Shown: positions 15,374 through 23,506, numbered from the stretch's first letter. The stretch: 25,087 bases of DNA from JBDSSS01 sp039928615 (GCA_039928615.1 JBDSSS010000003.1:1-25087); one strand, 5' to 3'. Program-made: numbers and translations. Notes: a model not told the origin generated them from the sequence alone.

Positions 15374-16608
15374 CCACCCAGCAGACCACCCCCACCAGCG
15401 CCCACCACGACCTCGGTCCCGCCCCCACCGACGGTGGCTCCCACACGGCTCCGTGGATGCTCGTCGCGTCCCGCGAGATCGTCGTCCGCCTGACGAACAA
15501 GACCTTCCTCGTCTCGACCCTGGTCACGCTGCTCTTCATCGCCGGCTACGCCGCCTTCGCCGTCGTGCAGAGCCAGTCGACGACGACGCACACCGTCGCC
15601 GTGACCGGACCGGACGCCACCGCCATCGTGACGTCCACCGGAGAGACGATGCACGCGGCCGACGACACCGTCACCGTGGTGGCGGACGCCGTCGGCGGTG
15701 AGCCCGCAGCACGGGCCGCGCTCGCCAGCGGTGACGCCGACGCCTGGCTGCACGAGGTCGGCTCCGGATGGGTGCTCACGGCCGAGAAGGCTCCGGACAC
15801 CGCACTGGCCGCCGCCGTCACCGAGGCGGTGCGCACCCGGGCGCTGACGACGAACGCCGAGGCCGCAGGGACGACCATCGCCGCTCTCGAGCAGGGGTCG
15901 GGGCTCACCACCTCCCAGCTCCAGCCGGCAGGCCAGGACACGACCTTCGTCAAGGTGGTGACCTTCGCCTTCGCGCTGCTCTTCTTCCTCGCCGCCCAGA
16001 TGTTCGGCCAGCAGATCGCCGCGAGCGTCGTCGAGGAGAAGCAGTCCCGCCTCGTCGAGATCATCGCCACGGCAATCCCGCTGCGACAGCTGCTCGCTGG
16101 CAAGGTGCTGGGCAACGCGCTCATCGCGCTGGCCCAGGTCGTCCTCTTCGCGGGGATGGGGCTCGTCGCGCTGTCCTTCACCGACTGGTCCTCGCTGCTG
16201 CCGAGCGTGTCCGCGGCGGTGCTGTGGTTCGTCGTCTTCTTCGCCGTCGGGTTCTTCGCCCTGGCGTGCCTCTTCGCCGTCGCCGGCGCCCTCGCGTCGC
16301 GGATCGAGGACCTCCAGAGCACGACCGCACCCATGACGATCGCCCTGATGCTCGTCTACGTCCTCGGCTTCGGGCTGACCGGGACCGCGCAGGTCGTCGC
16401 GTCCTACGTGCCGATCGCGTCGGTCGTGTCGATGCCGGGGCGGGTGCTCGCCGGGGAGGCGGCCTGGTGGGAGCCCGTGGTCTCGCTGGCCCTGATGGGC
16501 GTCTTCGCCGCCCTCACCGTGCGGGTCGGCGAGCGAATCTACCGTCGGTCGCTGATGCAGACCCGCGGCAAGATCTCGTGGAAGCAGGCGCTCACGTCGG
16601 CGGACTGA
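15370..16608 (+). CDS. ABC transporter permease, ABC-2/NatB-like
   Basis: The 412-aa membrane protein fits the NatB/ABC-2 permease plan. One N-terminal transmembrane segment (about 44-66) is followed by a large Ala/Thr/Val-rich extracytoplasmic domain (about 67-190). Five or so membrane segments follow from about residue 195 onward, including VVTFAFALLFFLAAQMFG and WFVVFFAVGFFALACLFAVAGAL. The cytoplasmic stretch SVVEEKQSRLVEIIATAIPLRQLLAGK is the conserved coupling motif of this family. It overlaps the ATPase gene by 4 bp and should form the exporter with it. Its last 17 bp overlap the 3' end of the opposite-strand MFS gene. Confidence 0.92.
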   Translation: MTTQQTTPTSAHHDLGPAPTDGGSHTAPWMLVASREIVVRLTNKTFLVSTLVTLLFIAGYAAFAVVQSQSTTTHTVAVTGPDATAIVTSTGETMHAADDTVTVVADAVGGEPAARAALASGDADAWLHEVGSGWVLTAEKAPDTALAAAVTEAVRTRALTTNAEAAGTTIAALEQGSGLTTSQLQPAGQDTTFVKVVTFAFALLFFLAAQMFGQQIAASVVEEKQSRLVEIIATAIPLRQLLAGKVLGNALIALAQVVLFAGMGLVALSFTDWSSLLPSVSAAVLWFVVFFAVGFFALACLFAVAGALASRIEDLQSTTAPMTIALMLVYVLGFGLTGTAQVVASYVPIASVVSMPGRVLAGEAAWWEPVVSLALMGVFAALTVRVGERIYRRSLMQTRGKISWKQALTSAD

Positions 16609-17893
16609 CCGGCAGCTCGGCGCGGCGGTAGCCCGACAGGTTGAGCACGGCTGCTGCCACGACCAGCCCGGCCACCCCGAGGGCGATCGTGGCACGGTTG
16701 CCCCACGCCGCCGCCGCGATGCCGGCGAGCGGGGCGGCCACCGCGATCGAGCCCCAGTTGAACGACCGGATCGTCGCGTTCATCCGCCCGCGAAGCCGCT
16801 CGGGGGTGACCGCGTTGCGATGGCTCATCGTCAGAGGGTCCTTCAGGCCCAGCCCGAGACCGAAGAGGAGGTTGGCGACGACCGGCCAGAGCAACGCCCC
16901 CGGTCCCGGTCGAGCGAGCAGGAGCAGCGCGTATGCCGCTGGGCTCAGCCACTCGCTGAGCGTGACCACCCTGCCGAGTCCGTGACGTTCGGCGAGGCGC
17001 GGCGCGAGACCGGCGGCCAGCACGGCGGTGAGTCCCGCTGCCGCCAGGGCGATCCCGATGGAGAGCGCATCGAGACCGAGCTCTGTCGAGGCGAAGTAGA
17101 CGAAGACCGTCGTGACCATCGCGTTGGCAAAGAACCAGAGGTGCAGGGCGACCGCGTAGGGCGCGAGCATCTCGTGCCGGTAGACCCAGCGCGCCCCCTC
17201 CCGCAGGTCGTCCACGACGCCCCGGACGGCGGCGCCGAGGCTCGCGCCCTCCCCGGACTCCCGGGTCGAGGACCGCGCCGACGGAGCCGGCGCCGGCTCG
17301 GCGCGGTGGATCGTCGCGAGCAGGACGGCTGACACGGCATACGACGCGGCGTCGACGAGGACGGCCACCGGTGCGGTGAGGAGGCGGACGAGCGCGCCAC
17401 CGATGAGGGGTCCGACCGACTGCGCCGCCGCGTAGGTCTGCTCGAGGCGCGCCGTGGCCATGGGCAGCAGCCGGAGCGGGACGAGCGAGGGCAGGTAGGA
17501 CAGGTGCGCGGCGACGAAGAACATCGACGCCGAGCCGGAGAGGAAGACGAGGACGGCGAGCAGCGGCACGGTGAGGTGACCGGTCAGTGCGAGCACACCG
17601 ACGCCGGTGAGCAGCACGGCGCAGACGACGTCGGCGGCGATGAGCAACGGCCGGCGGCGAACCCGGTCGACGACGACACCCGCGAGCAGTCCGAAGAGGA
17701 GGTAGGGCAGCCACTGGGCCGACCGGACGAACCCGATCGCTCGCTGGTCGGCGTGCAGGGTGTTGATGAGGAGCAGCTGGACCGCGAGCATCGAGACGAA
17801 GGACCCGAGGTTGGAGACGGCGTCGGCCAGCCAGAAGCGGACGAAGTCCGGCGACCCGGTGACCCGGGCCGCCCCCTCACGCCCGCCCCGCAT
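16592..17893 (-). CDS. Major facilitator superfamily permease (DHA3-like)
   Basis: The 433-aa protein has about twelve hydrophobic segments. The MFS loop 2-3 signature is seen as GVVVDRVRRRPLLIAADV, following SNLGSFVSMLAVQLLL in helix 1. The overall pattern resembles DHA3-type efflux permeases (macrolide or siderophore exporters), not the LacY family. It starts at ATG 17893, one base shared with the stop of the beta-galactosidase gene (TGATG), so translation is coupled. That context would suggest movement of a sugar or a glycoside hydrolysis product, but the sequence class points to efflux; the substrate is open. Its 3' end overlaps the convergent ABC permease by 17 bp. Confidence 0.88.
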   Translation of the reverse strand: MRGGREGAARVTGSPDFVRFWLADAVSNLGSFVSMLAVQLLLINTLHADQRAIGFVRSAQWLPYLLFGLLAGVVVDRVRRRPLLIAADVVCAVLLTGVGVLALTGHLTVPLLAVLVFLSGSASMFFVAAHLSYLPSLVPLRLLPMATARLEQTYAAAQSVGPLIGGALVRLLTAPVAVLVDAASYAVSAVLLATIHRAEPAPAPSARSSTRESGEGASLGAAVRGVVDDLREGARWVYRHEMLAPYAVALHLWFFANAMVTTVFVYFASTELGLDALSIGIALAAAGLTAVLAAGLAPRLAERHGLGRVVTLSEWLSPAAYALLLLARPGPGALLWPVVANLLFGLGLGLKDPLTMSHRNAVTPERLRGRMNATIRSFNWGSIAVAAPLAGIAAAAWGNRATIALGVAGLVVAAAVLNLSGYRRAELPVSPPT

Positions 17894-20800
17894 CACCGCG
17901 GGGTCACGGTGAGGCGCAGCTGCAGCGTGACCGGCACCGGGTGGAGCACGGCGCCGCGCTCGACACCGGAGCCGCAGGCGGCCGTGCCGAGGCCGTGCTG
18001 GGCCGCGTCGAGGTGGAGCCACAGGGCTTCGTCGGGCAGCAGCTCGTGGGGGTGGGCGGCCGCGTCGAGCACCCGGTCGGACCACGGGCGCGCCGTGAGG
18101 TGGACGCCGACGACCGGCTCCGAGGCGACGGTGACCTCGCCCGCCGCGAGGGTCAGTCGCTCACCGTCGAGGCCGAGGGCCGCCTCGGTCACCCCGCGAC
18201 GGGCGCCGTTCTCCTGCGGGTGGGTGTAGCGGGTCTGCAGCTCGTCGACGGTGTGGCTCCAACGGCCGGCGAGGGCGGCCCGTGCCGAGTCGGCGTAGGA
18301 CTCGCCCGGGCCCTGCCCGATCCAGTCGACGACGACGCCACCCGCAGCCGGCTGCTCCAGCCCGACGAGCAGACCGAGTCGGGCCACCGAGCCCGGCCAG
18401 GGACCGCTCGGGGTGATCGACAGGACGAGGTCAGCCGTGGTGTCGTCGACCGCCCGCCAGCGGTACTCGACGTCGAGGCCGCAGTCGGTGGCCGCGCCGG
18501 CGGTGCGGGCCGTGACGACGAGGGTGTCACCCTCGAGGCTCACCGAGTCGACCCGCTCGTGCAGGCGGGTGAGGCCCGCTGCCGCCCACGAGTCCGCGTC
18601 GGGCGTCCCGATGTTCCAGGGCGCCCGGAGGTCGTTGTCGGTGGGCGCCCGCCACGCGTCCACGCGCGCCTCGCGGACGGCCGTGGACCCGATCCGGACC
18701 AGGCGACCCCGCCGGTCCACGACGACCGGGCCGACGGCGTGGTCCCCGTCGTCGGTCCGGCCCACGGCGCCGTCCGGGTCGGGGAGCGGCGTGGCCCGCC
18801 GGAGACAGGCCTGGCCGGCACCGAGCTCGAGGGGGGAGTCGTCAGCGTCGGCGCGACCGTCGCGCCGGACGGCTCTCACCACCCACCAGACGTCGGCAGC
18901 CGCGGGGACCATCGAGATCCACTGCGGCGCAACGGCATCCACGCCAAGCACGAGCGAGGACCCCGGGGCGAGACCAGCGAGCACGTCGGCCTCACCGTCG
19001 AGCACGACGTCACCGTCGGCCACGACCTGCCAGCGGAGCACGGCGTGGTCGGTCGAGCGGAAGGCATAGCGGTTGCGCACCTCCAGTGCGTCCGCGAGGG
19101 CCGACCCGACACCGGAGCCCTGGCGGGCCACCGGCCGGATCCCGATCGGTGCGTAGACCGCTGCGAGCTCAGCCAGGCCGGGGGACGGCTCGCGGTCGGG
19201 CAGCATCAGTCCGTCGGCGATGAAGGTGCCGTCGTGCAGCTCCTCGCCGAAGTCGCCGCCGTAGCCGAAGAACGGGGTGCCGTCGGCTGCCTGCGTGGCG
19301 ACACCGTGGTCCTTCCACTCCCAGACGAACGCCCCCATCATCCGGGGGTGGGCGTCGATGAGGTCGGCGTGCTTCGTCAGCCCGCCGGGTCCGTTGCCCA
19401 TCGCGTGGGCGTACTCGCACAGCACGAAGGGCATCGCCCGGCGCCGGGCGTCGAGGACGCCGTCGGCCAGCGGGGCCTCCTCGCGCAGGACGATCTGCTC
19501 GAGCTCGTCGAAGGACGGGTACATCCGTGAGTAGACGTCGACGTCGGCGCTCGACCAGTCCCCCTCGTAGTGCAGCGGCCGGGTGGCGTCGAGGCCGCGG
19601 ATGGCCGCAGCCATCGCGGCGAGGTTGCGGCCCGTGCCCGCCTCGTTGCCGAGCGACCACAGCACGATGCTCGGGTGGTGGGCGTCGCGGCGCACCATCC
19701 GGGTCACGCGGTCGACGAGCACGTCCTCCCACTCGGGGTCGTCGGTCGGGTTGCCCAGCCACCCCAGCGGCTCGAAGCCGTGGGTCTCGAAGTCGTTCTC
19801 GTCGACGACGTAGAGCCCGTGGACGTCGCAGAGGTCGAGGAAGTGCGGGTGCGGCGGGTAGTGACTCGTGCGCACCGCGTTGACGTGGTGGCGCTTCATC
19901 GCGAGCACGTCGGCGAGCATCGCCTCGGGCGTGACCGCCCGGCCGTGCTCGGGCTCGAACTCGTGCCGGTTGACCCCGCGCATCACGACCGGGGCCCCGT
20001 TGACGGTGAACACCCCGTCGACGATCTCGACGGTCCGGAAGCCGACGCGGAGCTCGACGGTCTCGGCAGCGGTACTCACGCGGGCGGCATACAGCCGGGG
20101 GCTCTCGGCGCTCCACGGCTCGACGGCGACGGAGGCCCGCTCCCCGGACCGTAGCCGCAGTCCGAGCTCCTCGATCTCGACGAGCACCCCTGCGGCATCG
20201 GTCGACCCGTCGAGCTCCGTCTCGACACCGATGCTCCCGAGACCGGTCACGTGGTCGTACTGCGCGTCGACCGCGACGTGCTCGATGCCGCCGGCCGGCC
20301 GGTGCTCGAGGCTCACGCCGCGGAAGATCCCGGACAGCCACCACTGGTCCTGGTCCTCGACGTAGGTGAAGGCGGACCACTGGGTGACGCGCACGGCGAG
20401 AAGGTTCTCCCCCGGCGTGACCGCCTCGGTGACGTCGACCTCGGTGGGCAGCCGCGACCCGTGCGACCGGGCGAGGACAGTTCCGTTCACCGACACCTCG
20501 AACCACGAGTCGACCCCCTCGAAGTGCAGCACGACCCGGCCGTCGACCCACTCGGTGGGGACGGTGAAGGCGGTGCGGTACTCCCCCGTCGGGTTCTGGC
20601 GCGGGACCCTGGGCGGGTCGACCGGGATCGGGAAGAGGACGTTGGTGTAGGCGGGGCGGCCGTGGGGCCAGGCGTCCGGCGCCCCGGCGAGCTGCCAGTG
20701 ACCCGGCACGGGCACCGTCTTCCACCCCTCGCCCGGGTCGGACGGGCTCACCCCCGTCTCCGCCTCCTCGAAGAGCCGGAAGCCCCAGTCGCCGTCGAGG

Positions 20801-20910
20801 GATCGCGACGCCGCGCTCGAGGCCCCCTCCGGCGCGCGGTACCGAGCGGGGCGGACCCCGCTCGGCACGGTGACGGACTCGTGCGGGGCGGGCTGGACGG
20901 TCGAGGACAT
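17893..20910 (-). CDS. lacZ: Beta-galactosidase, glycoside hydrolase family 2 (LacZ type)
   Basis: The 1005-aa enzyme has the five-domain LacZ architecture and the usual length. The jelly-roll N-terminal domain includes VPVPGHWQLAGAPDAWPHGRP. The TIM barrel starts near residue 295 and contains RGVNRHEFEP, VRTSHYPPHP, acid/base E423 (SLGNEAGTG) and nucleophile E499 (VLCEYAHAMGNGPGG). The C-terminal beta-sandwich (Bgal_small_N) contains RAPTDND and ends with LGTAACG, as in the family. It hydrolyses terminal beta-galactosides. There is no signal peptide, so it should be cytoplasmic. The ATG at 20910 follows AAGGGA with a short spacer. It lies 91 bp downstream of citrate synthase 2 and is coupled to the MFS gene. 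Confidence 0.95.
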   Translation of the reverse strand: MSSTVQPAPHESVTVPSGVRPARYRAPEGASSAASRSLDGDWGFRLFEEAETGVSPSDPGEGWKTVPVPGHWQLAGAPDAWPHGRPAYTNVLFPIPVDPPRVPRQNPTGEYRTAFTVPTEWVDGRVVLHFEGVDSWFEVSVNGTVLARSHGSRLPTEVDVTEAVTPGENLLAVRVTQWSAFTYVEDQDQWWLSGIFRGVSLEHRPAGGIEHVAVDAQYDHVTGLGSIGVETELDGSTDAAGVLVEIEELGLRLRSGERASVAVEPWSAESPRLYAARVSTAAETVELRVGFRTVEIVDGVFTVNGAPVVMRGVNRHEFEPEHGRAVTPEAMLADVLAMKRHHVNAVRTSHYPPHPHFLDLCDVHGLYVVDENDFETHGFEPLGWLGNPTDDPEWEDVLVDRVTRMVRRDAHHPSIVLWSLGNEAGTGRNLAAMAAAIRGLDATRPLHYEGDWSSADVDVYSRMYPSFDELEQIVLREEAPLADGVLDARRRAMPFVLCEYAHAMGNGPGGLTKHADLIDAHPRMMGAFVWEWKDHGVATQAADGTPFFGYGGDFGEELHDGTFIADGLMLPDREPSPGLAELAAVYAPIGIRPVARQGSGVGSALADALEVRNRYAFRSTDHAVLRWQVVADGDVVLDGEADVLAGLAPGSSLVLGVDAVAPQWISMVPAAADVWWVVRAVRRDGRADADDSPLELGAGQACLRRATPLPDPDGAVGRTDDGDHAVGPVVVDRRGRLVRIGSTAVREARVDAWRAPTDNDLRAPWNIGTPDADSWAAAGLTRLHERVDSVSLEGDTLVVTARTAGAATDCGLDVEYRWRAVDDTTADLVLSITPSGPWPGSVARLGLLVGLEQPAAGGVVVDWIGQGPGESYADSARAALAGRWSHTVDELQTRYTHPQENGARRGVTEAALGLDGERLTLAAGEVTVASEPVVGVHLTARPWSDRVLDAAAHPHELLPDEALWLHLDAAQHGLGTAACGSGVERGAVLHPVPVTLQLRLTVTPR

Positions 20911-21001
20911 GGCTTCCCTTCGGGTCGGGCTGCGGCGGGGGCCGGCGCGCTCCCCATGATGCCGCCCCGGGCTACGCCCCGGACGCTCGCCCCCGCTCAC
21001 C

Positions 21002-22195
21002 TCAGCCGACCGTGGCGGCGACCCGCGTCGGGACCGGCTGCGGCGGAGGCGGGCCGACGTAGCGGGCGGCCGGACGGATGATCTTCGGGTCGCGGCTCTG
21101 CTCGAGGATGTTGGCGACCCAGCCGACGACCCGGGCGACGCAGAACGTCGGGGTGAACAGGCCCGGCTCGAGACCGGCGAGCGTCATCACGACGCCCGCA
21201 TAGAACTCGACGTTGGCGTGCAGCTCCCGACCCGGCTTCAGTTCGGCGAGGCCGCGCTCGACGGCGTCCTCGACGCCGATCGCGAGGTCGACGAGGGGGT
21301 CGTCCCAGCCGCGGGCCAGGCCCTTGAGCATCTCCGAGCGCGGGTCGCGGGTCCGGTAGACGGCATGCCCGAAGCCCATTACCCGGTCGCCCGACTCGAT
21401 CCGGGCCCGGACCCAGGCATCGGCGCGGTCGAGGCTGCCGATCTCGTCGAGCGCCTCGAGGGCGCGGCTCGGCGCCCCGCCGTGCTTCGGGCCGGAGAAG
21501 GAGCCGATCGCGCCGACGAGGCAGGCCGCGAGGTCCGCCCCGGTCGAGGCGATGACCCGGGCGGTGAAGGTCGAGGCGTTGAACCCGTGGTCCATCGTGG
21601 CCACGAGGTACTGCTCGACGGCGCGCGCGTCCCGCTCGGCCGGGCGGGCGCCGGTCACCATCCGCAGGTAGTCCTCGGCATGGCCCAAGGTCGGGTCGGC
21701 AGGGACCGGTGCGAGCCCGTGCCGGATCCGGTGGGCGGCCGCGAGCACGGTCGGGGTGACCGCGACGGCGGTCAGGGCGTCGACGAGCTTCTCGTCCTCC
21801 CCGCAGTCGTAGAGCGGGCGCACCCCGACGATCCCGCCCCAGGCGGACAACGCGGTCCGGAGCACCTGGAGCGCGTCGTCGGTCGTCGCACAGAGGTCGG
21901 GCAACAGCTGCGCCAGCTCCGGCGGCAGCACCCGCAGGTCGCCGAGGCGCTGTCGGAACGCCTCCCGCCGATCCTCGTCGGGCAGCGTTCCGTGGACGAG
22001 CAGGTGGCAGGCGGCCTCGAAGCCGACCTGCTCGGCGAGGTCGACGCCGGAGAACTGGCGGTAGTGGAAGAAGCCCTCCTCGCCGCGAACGTCGCCGAGC
22101 TCGGTGTCGGTGACGATGACCTTGGCGAGGCCGGGCGGGACGGTCACGAAGCCGTCGTGGGTGGGGGTACCGGGCGTGGTCGGGGGTGTGGACAT
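21002..22195 (-). CDS. Citrate synthase 2 (type II-like)
   Basis: The 397-aa protein should condense acetyl-CoA (or propionyl-CoA) with oxaloacetate. The two catalytic histidines are H238 (GPKHGGAPS) and H277 (GFGHAVYRTRDPR), with H203 in MDHGFNASTF also conserved. The third catalytic position, normally Asp in the motif NVDF, reads E330 in HANVEFYAG. The C-terminus ARYVGPPPPQPVP is typical of actinobacterial citrate synthase 2 (CitA-type). The ATG at 22195 has a GGAG ribosome-binding site at about 7 nt. It is transcribed away from an HTH-citrate synthase fusion gene across a 119-bp region packed with inverted repeats, so that protein is the likely regulator. Whether it is the main TCA enzyme or a methylcitrate synthase cannot be decided here. 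Confidence 0.92.
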   Translation of the reverse strand: MSTPPTTPGTPTHDGFVTVPPGLAKVIVTDTELGDVRGEEGFFHYRQFSGVDLAEQVGFEAACHLLVHGTLPDEDRREAFRQRLGDLRVLPPELAQLLPDLCATTDDALQVLRTALSAWGGIVGVRPLYDCGEDEKLVDALTAVAVTPTVLAAAHRIRHGLAPVPADPTLGHAEDYLRMVTGARPAERDARAVEQYLVATMDHGFNASTFTARVIASTGADLAACLVGAIGSFSGPKHGGAPSRALEALDEIGSLDRADAWVRARIESGDRVMGFGHAVYRTRDPRSEMLKGLARGWDDPLVDLAIGVEDAVERGLAELKPGRELHANVEFYAGVVMTLAGLEPGLFTPTFCVARVVGWVANILEQSRDPKIIRPAARYVGPPPPQPVPTRVAATVG

Positions 22196-22230
22196 GGGGT
22201 GCTCCTCTCGGGTTCACTCGTCACTGTCAT

Positions 22231-22284
22231 CGACGTTGATCAACATCGTCAATGTTGATCCGATCCACTGTTGACGCCGTCAAC
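22231..22284. promoter_or_regulatory. Divergent operator region with nested GTTGA/TCAAC palindromes
   Basis: Between the two citrate synthase genes there is an unusually AT-rich 54-bp stretch with three inverted repeats. The perfect palindrome GTTGATCAAC lies at 22235-22244, inside an 18-bp near-palindrome at 22231-22248. Arms GATCAACAT and ATGTTGATC (22238-22246 and 22252-22260) have a 5-nt spacer. GTTGAC and GTCAAC (22270-22284) have a 3-nt spacer. Six copies of the half-site GTTGA/TCAA result. On the minus strand, TTGACG at 22247-22252 could be a -35 for citrate synthase 2. This looks like a regulator-binding region, most simply for the HTH-citrate synthase fusion. Confidence 0.7.
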
Positions 22285-22314
22285 GTCGGCGCGACCCGTG
22301 CAGGAGGGACACCC

Positions 22315-23493
22315 ATGACGCCACCACCGGGGGCCTCGGGAGGCTGGATCACGACGACCGAGGCCGCGGCTCGTCTCGGGGTCAAGCGCGCGACGCTCTA
22401 CGCCTACGTCAGCCGGGGTCTGTTGCGCAGCGAGCGTCGCCCGGGCCAGCAGGAGAGCCTCTTCGACCGCGCCCAGGTCGACGCGATGGCCTCCCCGGAG
22501 CGGACCACCAGCACGCCCCGGACCCTGCTGCGCTTCCGCAGCGTGGCCTCGGGAGTCAGCCGCCAGGTGGACGGCGACCTCGCCTACCGCGGCGTCGCGC
22601 TCGCTGACGTCGTCGCACTGGGCAGCCTCGAGCGCGCGGCCGGCCTCGTCCTCGGCGTCGATGACTCCACGGGTGTGCCGCCGAGTCGCCTTCCCGAAGC
22701 CGCCTCTCTCGCAAGCGATCTCACCATCCTGCCCCTCGAGCGCCGGATCCCGGTCGCCGTCCAGCTCCTCGCTGCCACCGATCCCTTCCACGGCGACACC
22801 GACCCCGGCCGCGTCCGTTCCACGGCGCTGGCCCTGCTGCCCGCCGCGGTCGCTCTGGCGGGGGGCGCGGCGACCGACGGCGGCCTCGCTCCCCTGCTGC
22901 TCGGCGCACTCGGCGGACATCCTGACGAGGCGACCCATGTCGAGGTCCTCCGGGTGCTGCTCGTCGCGCTGCTCGACCACGGGCTCACCGCCTCGACCGT
23001 CGCAGCCCGGGTCGCCGCCTCGACCCGGGCCGGGCTGCACGACTGCCTGTCCGCGGCCTACGCGGCGATGGCCGGGCCGCTCCACGGGGCCGCGCCGTCA
23101 GCGGCATACGCCCTCGTCGCGGTGGACTCCGACCCCGTGGCCACGATCGGTCAGGCACTGCGGGACCGACCTGCTGTGCCCGGCTTCGGCCACTTCCTCT
23201 ACCCGGAGGGCGACCCTCGAGCGGCGCTCGTGCTCGCGGCGGTCTGGGACCTGCCGGGGACGGCCGCGCTCCGGGAGCGGGTCGAGGCGCTGGCCCGGGC
23301 GGCGCGGGACCGCACCGGCGCCCTGCCCAACATCGACCTCGCGAGCGCGGCCGCCCTGCACGCGCTCGGGCTGCCCGCCGCGGCGGGCGAGGTCGTCTTC
23401 CAGGTCGCCCGCTCCTACGGGGTCGCCGCGCACGTCGTGGAGGAGTATGCGGAGGAGCCGCTGCGCTGGCGCGGCCGGGAGTCCCTCGGCTGA
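22315..23493 (+). CDS. Helix-turn-helix/citrate synthase fusion protein
   Basis: The 392-aa protein joins two domains. Residues about 11-58 (WITTTEAAARLGVKRATLYAYVSRGLL, then a wing ending SLFDRAQVDAM) form a MerR/excisionase-type winged helix-turn-helix. Residues about 70-392 are a compact citrate synthase domain, with H222 (LLDHGLTASTVAARVAAST), H257 (GPLHGAAPS), H293 (GFGHFLYPEGDPR) and D341 (LPNIDLASA). The catalytic His-His-Asp set therefore appears intact, but the N-terminal part of the enzyme domain is shorter than in the neighbouring enzyme. ATG 22315 follows AGGAGGG with a 6-7 nt spacer; an upstream in-frame ATG at 22252 lies inside the operator and lacks a ribosome-binding site. It is probably a metabolite-sensing regulator, an enzyme, or both. 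Confidence 0.85.
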   Translation: MTPPPGASGGWITTTEAAARLGVKRATLYAYVSRGLLRSERRPGQQESLFDRAQVDAMASPERTTSTPRTLLRFRSVASGVSRQVDGDLAYRGVALADVVALGSLERAAGLVLGVDDSTGVPPSRLPEAASLASDLTILPLERRIPVAVQLLAATDPFHGDTDPGRVRSTALALLPAAVALAGGAATDGGLAPLLLGALGGHPDEATHVEVLRVLLVALLDHGLTASTVAARVAASTRAGLHDCLSAAYAAMAGPLHGAAPSAAYALVAVDSDPVATIGQALRDRPAVPGFGHFLYPEGDPRAALVLAAVWDLPGTAALRERVEALARAARDRTGALPNIDLASAAALHALGLPAAAGEVVFQVARSYGVAAHVVEEYAEEPLRWRGRESLG

Positions 23494-23506
23494 CGTCAGG
23501 GGCGGG

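Larger units (their letters stand above)
2631..23109. repeat. Dispersed octamer CGGCATAC (12 copies)
   Basis: Plus-strand copies are at 2631, 3683, 6398, 10530, 11460, 17335, 20085 and 23102. Minus-strand copies (GTATGCCG on plus) are at 4309, 6692, 10846 and 16931. Ten lie in genes and two (4309, 6692) lie upstream of purA and fba. In genes it is read as Tyr-Ala, Ala-Tyr or, in lysS, Gly-Met-Pro, so it is not tied to one codon pair. Confidence 0.7.

Noticed and set aside
17941..19530. 529-codon plus-strand open frame opposite lacZ
   Set aside because: It is a shadow of the beta-galactosidase gene, whose catalytic motifs are all in the minus frame.
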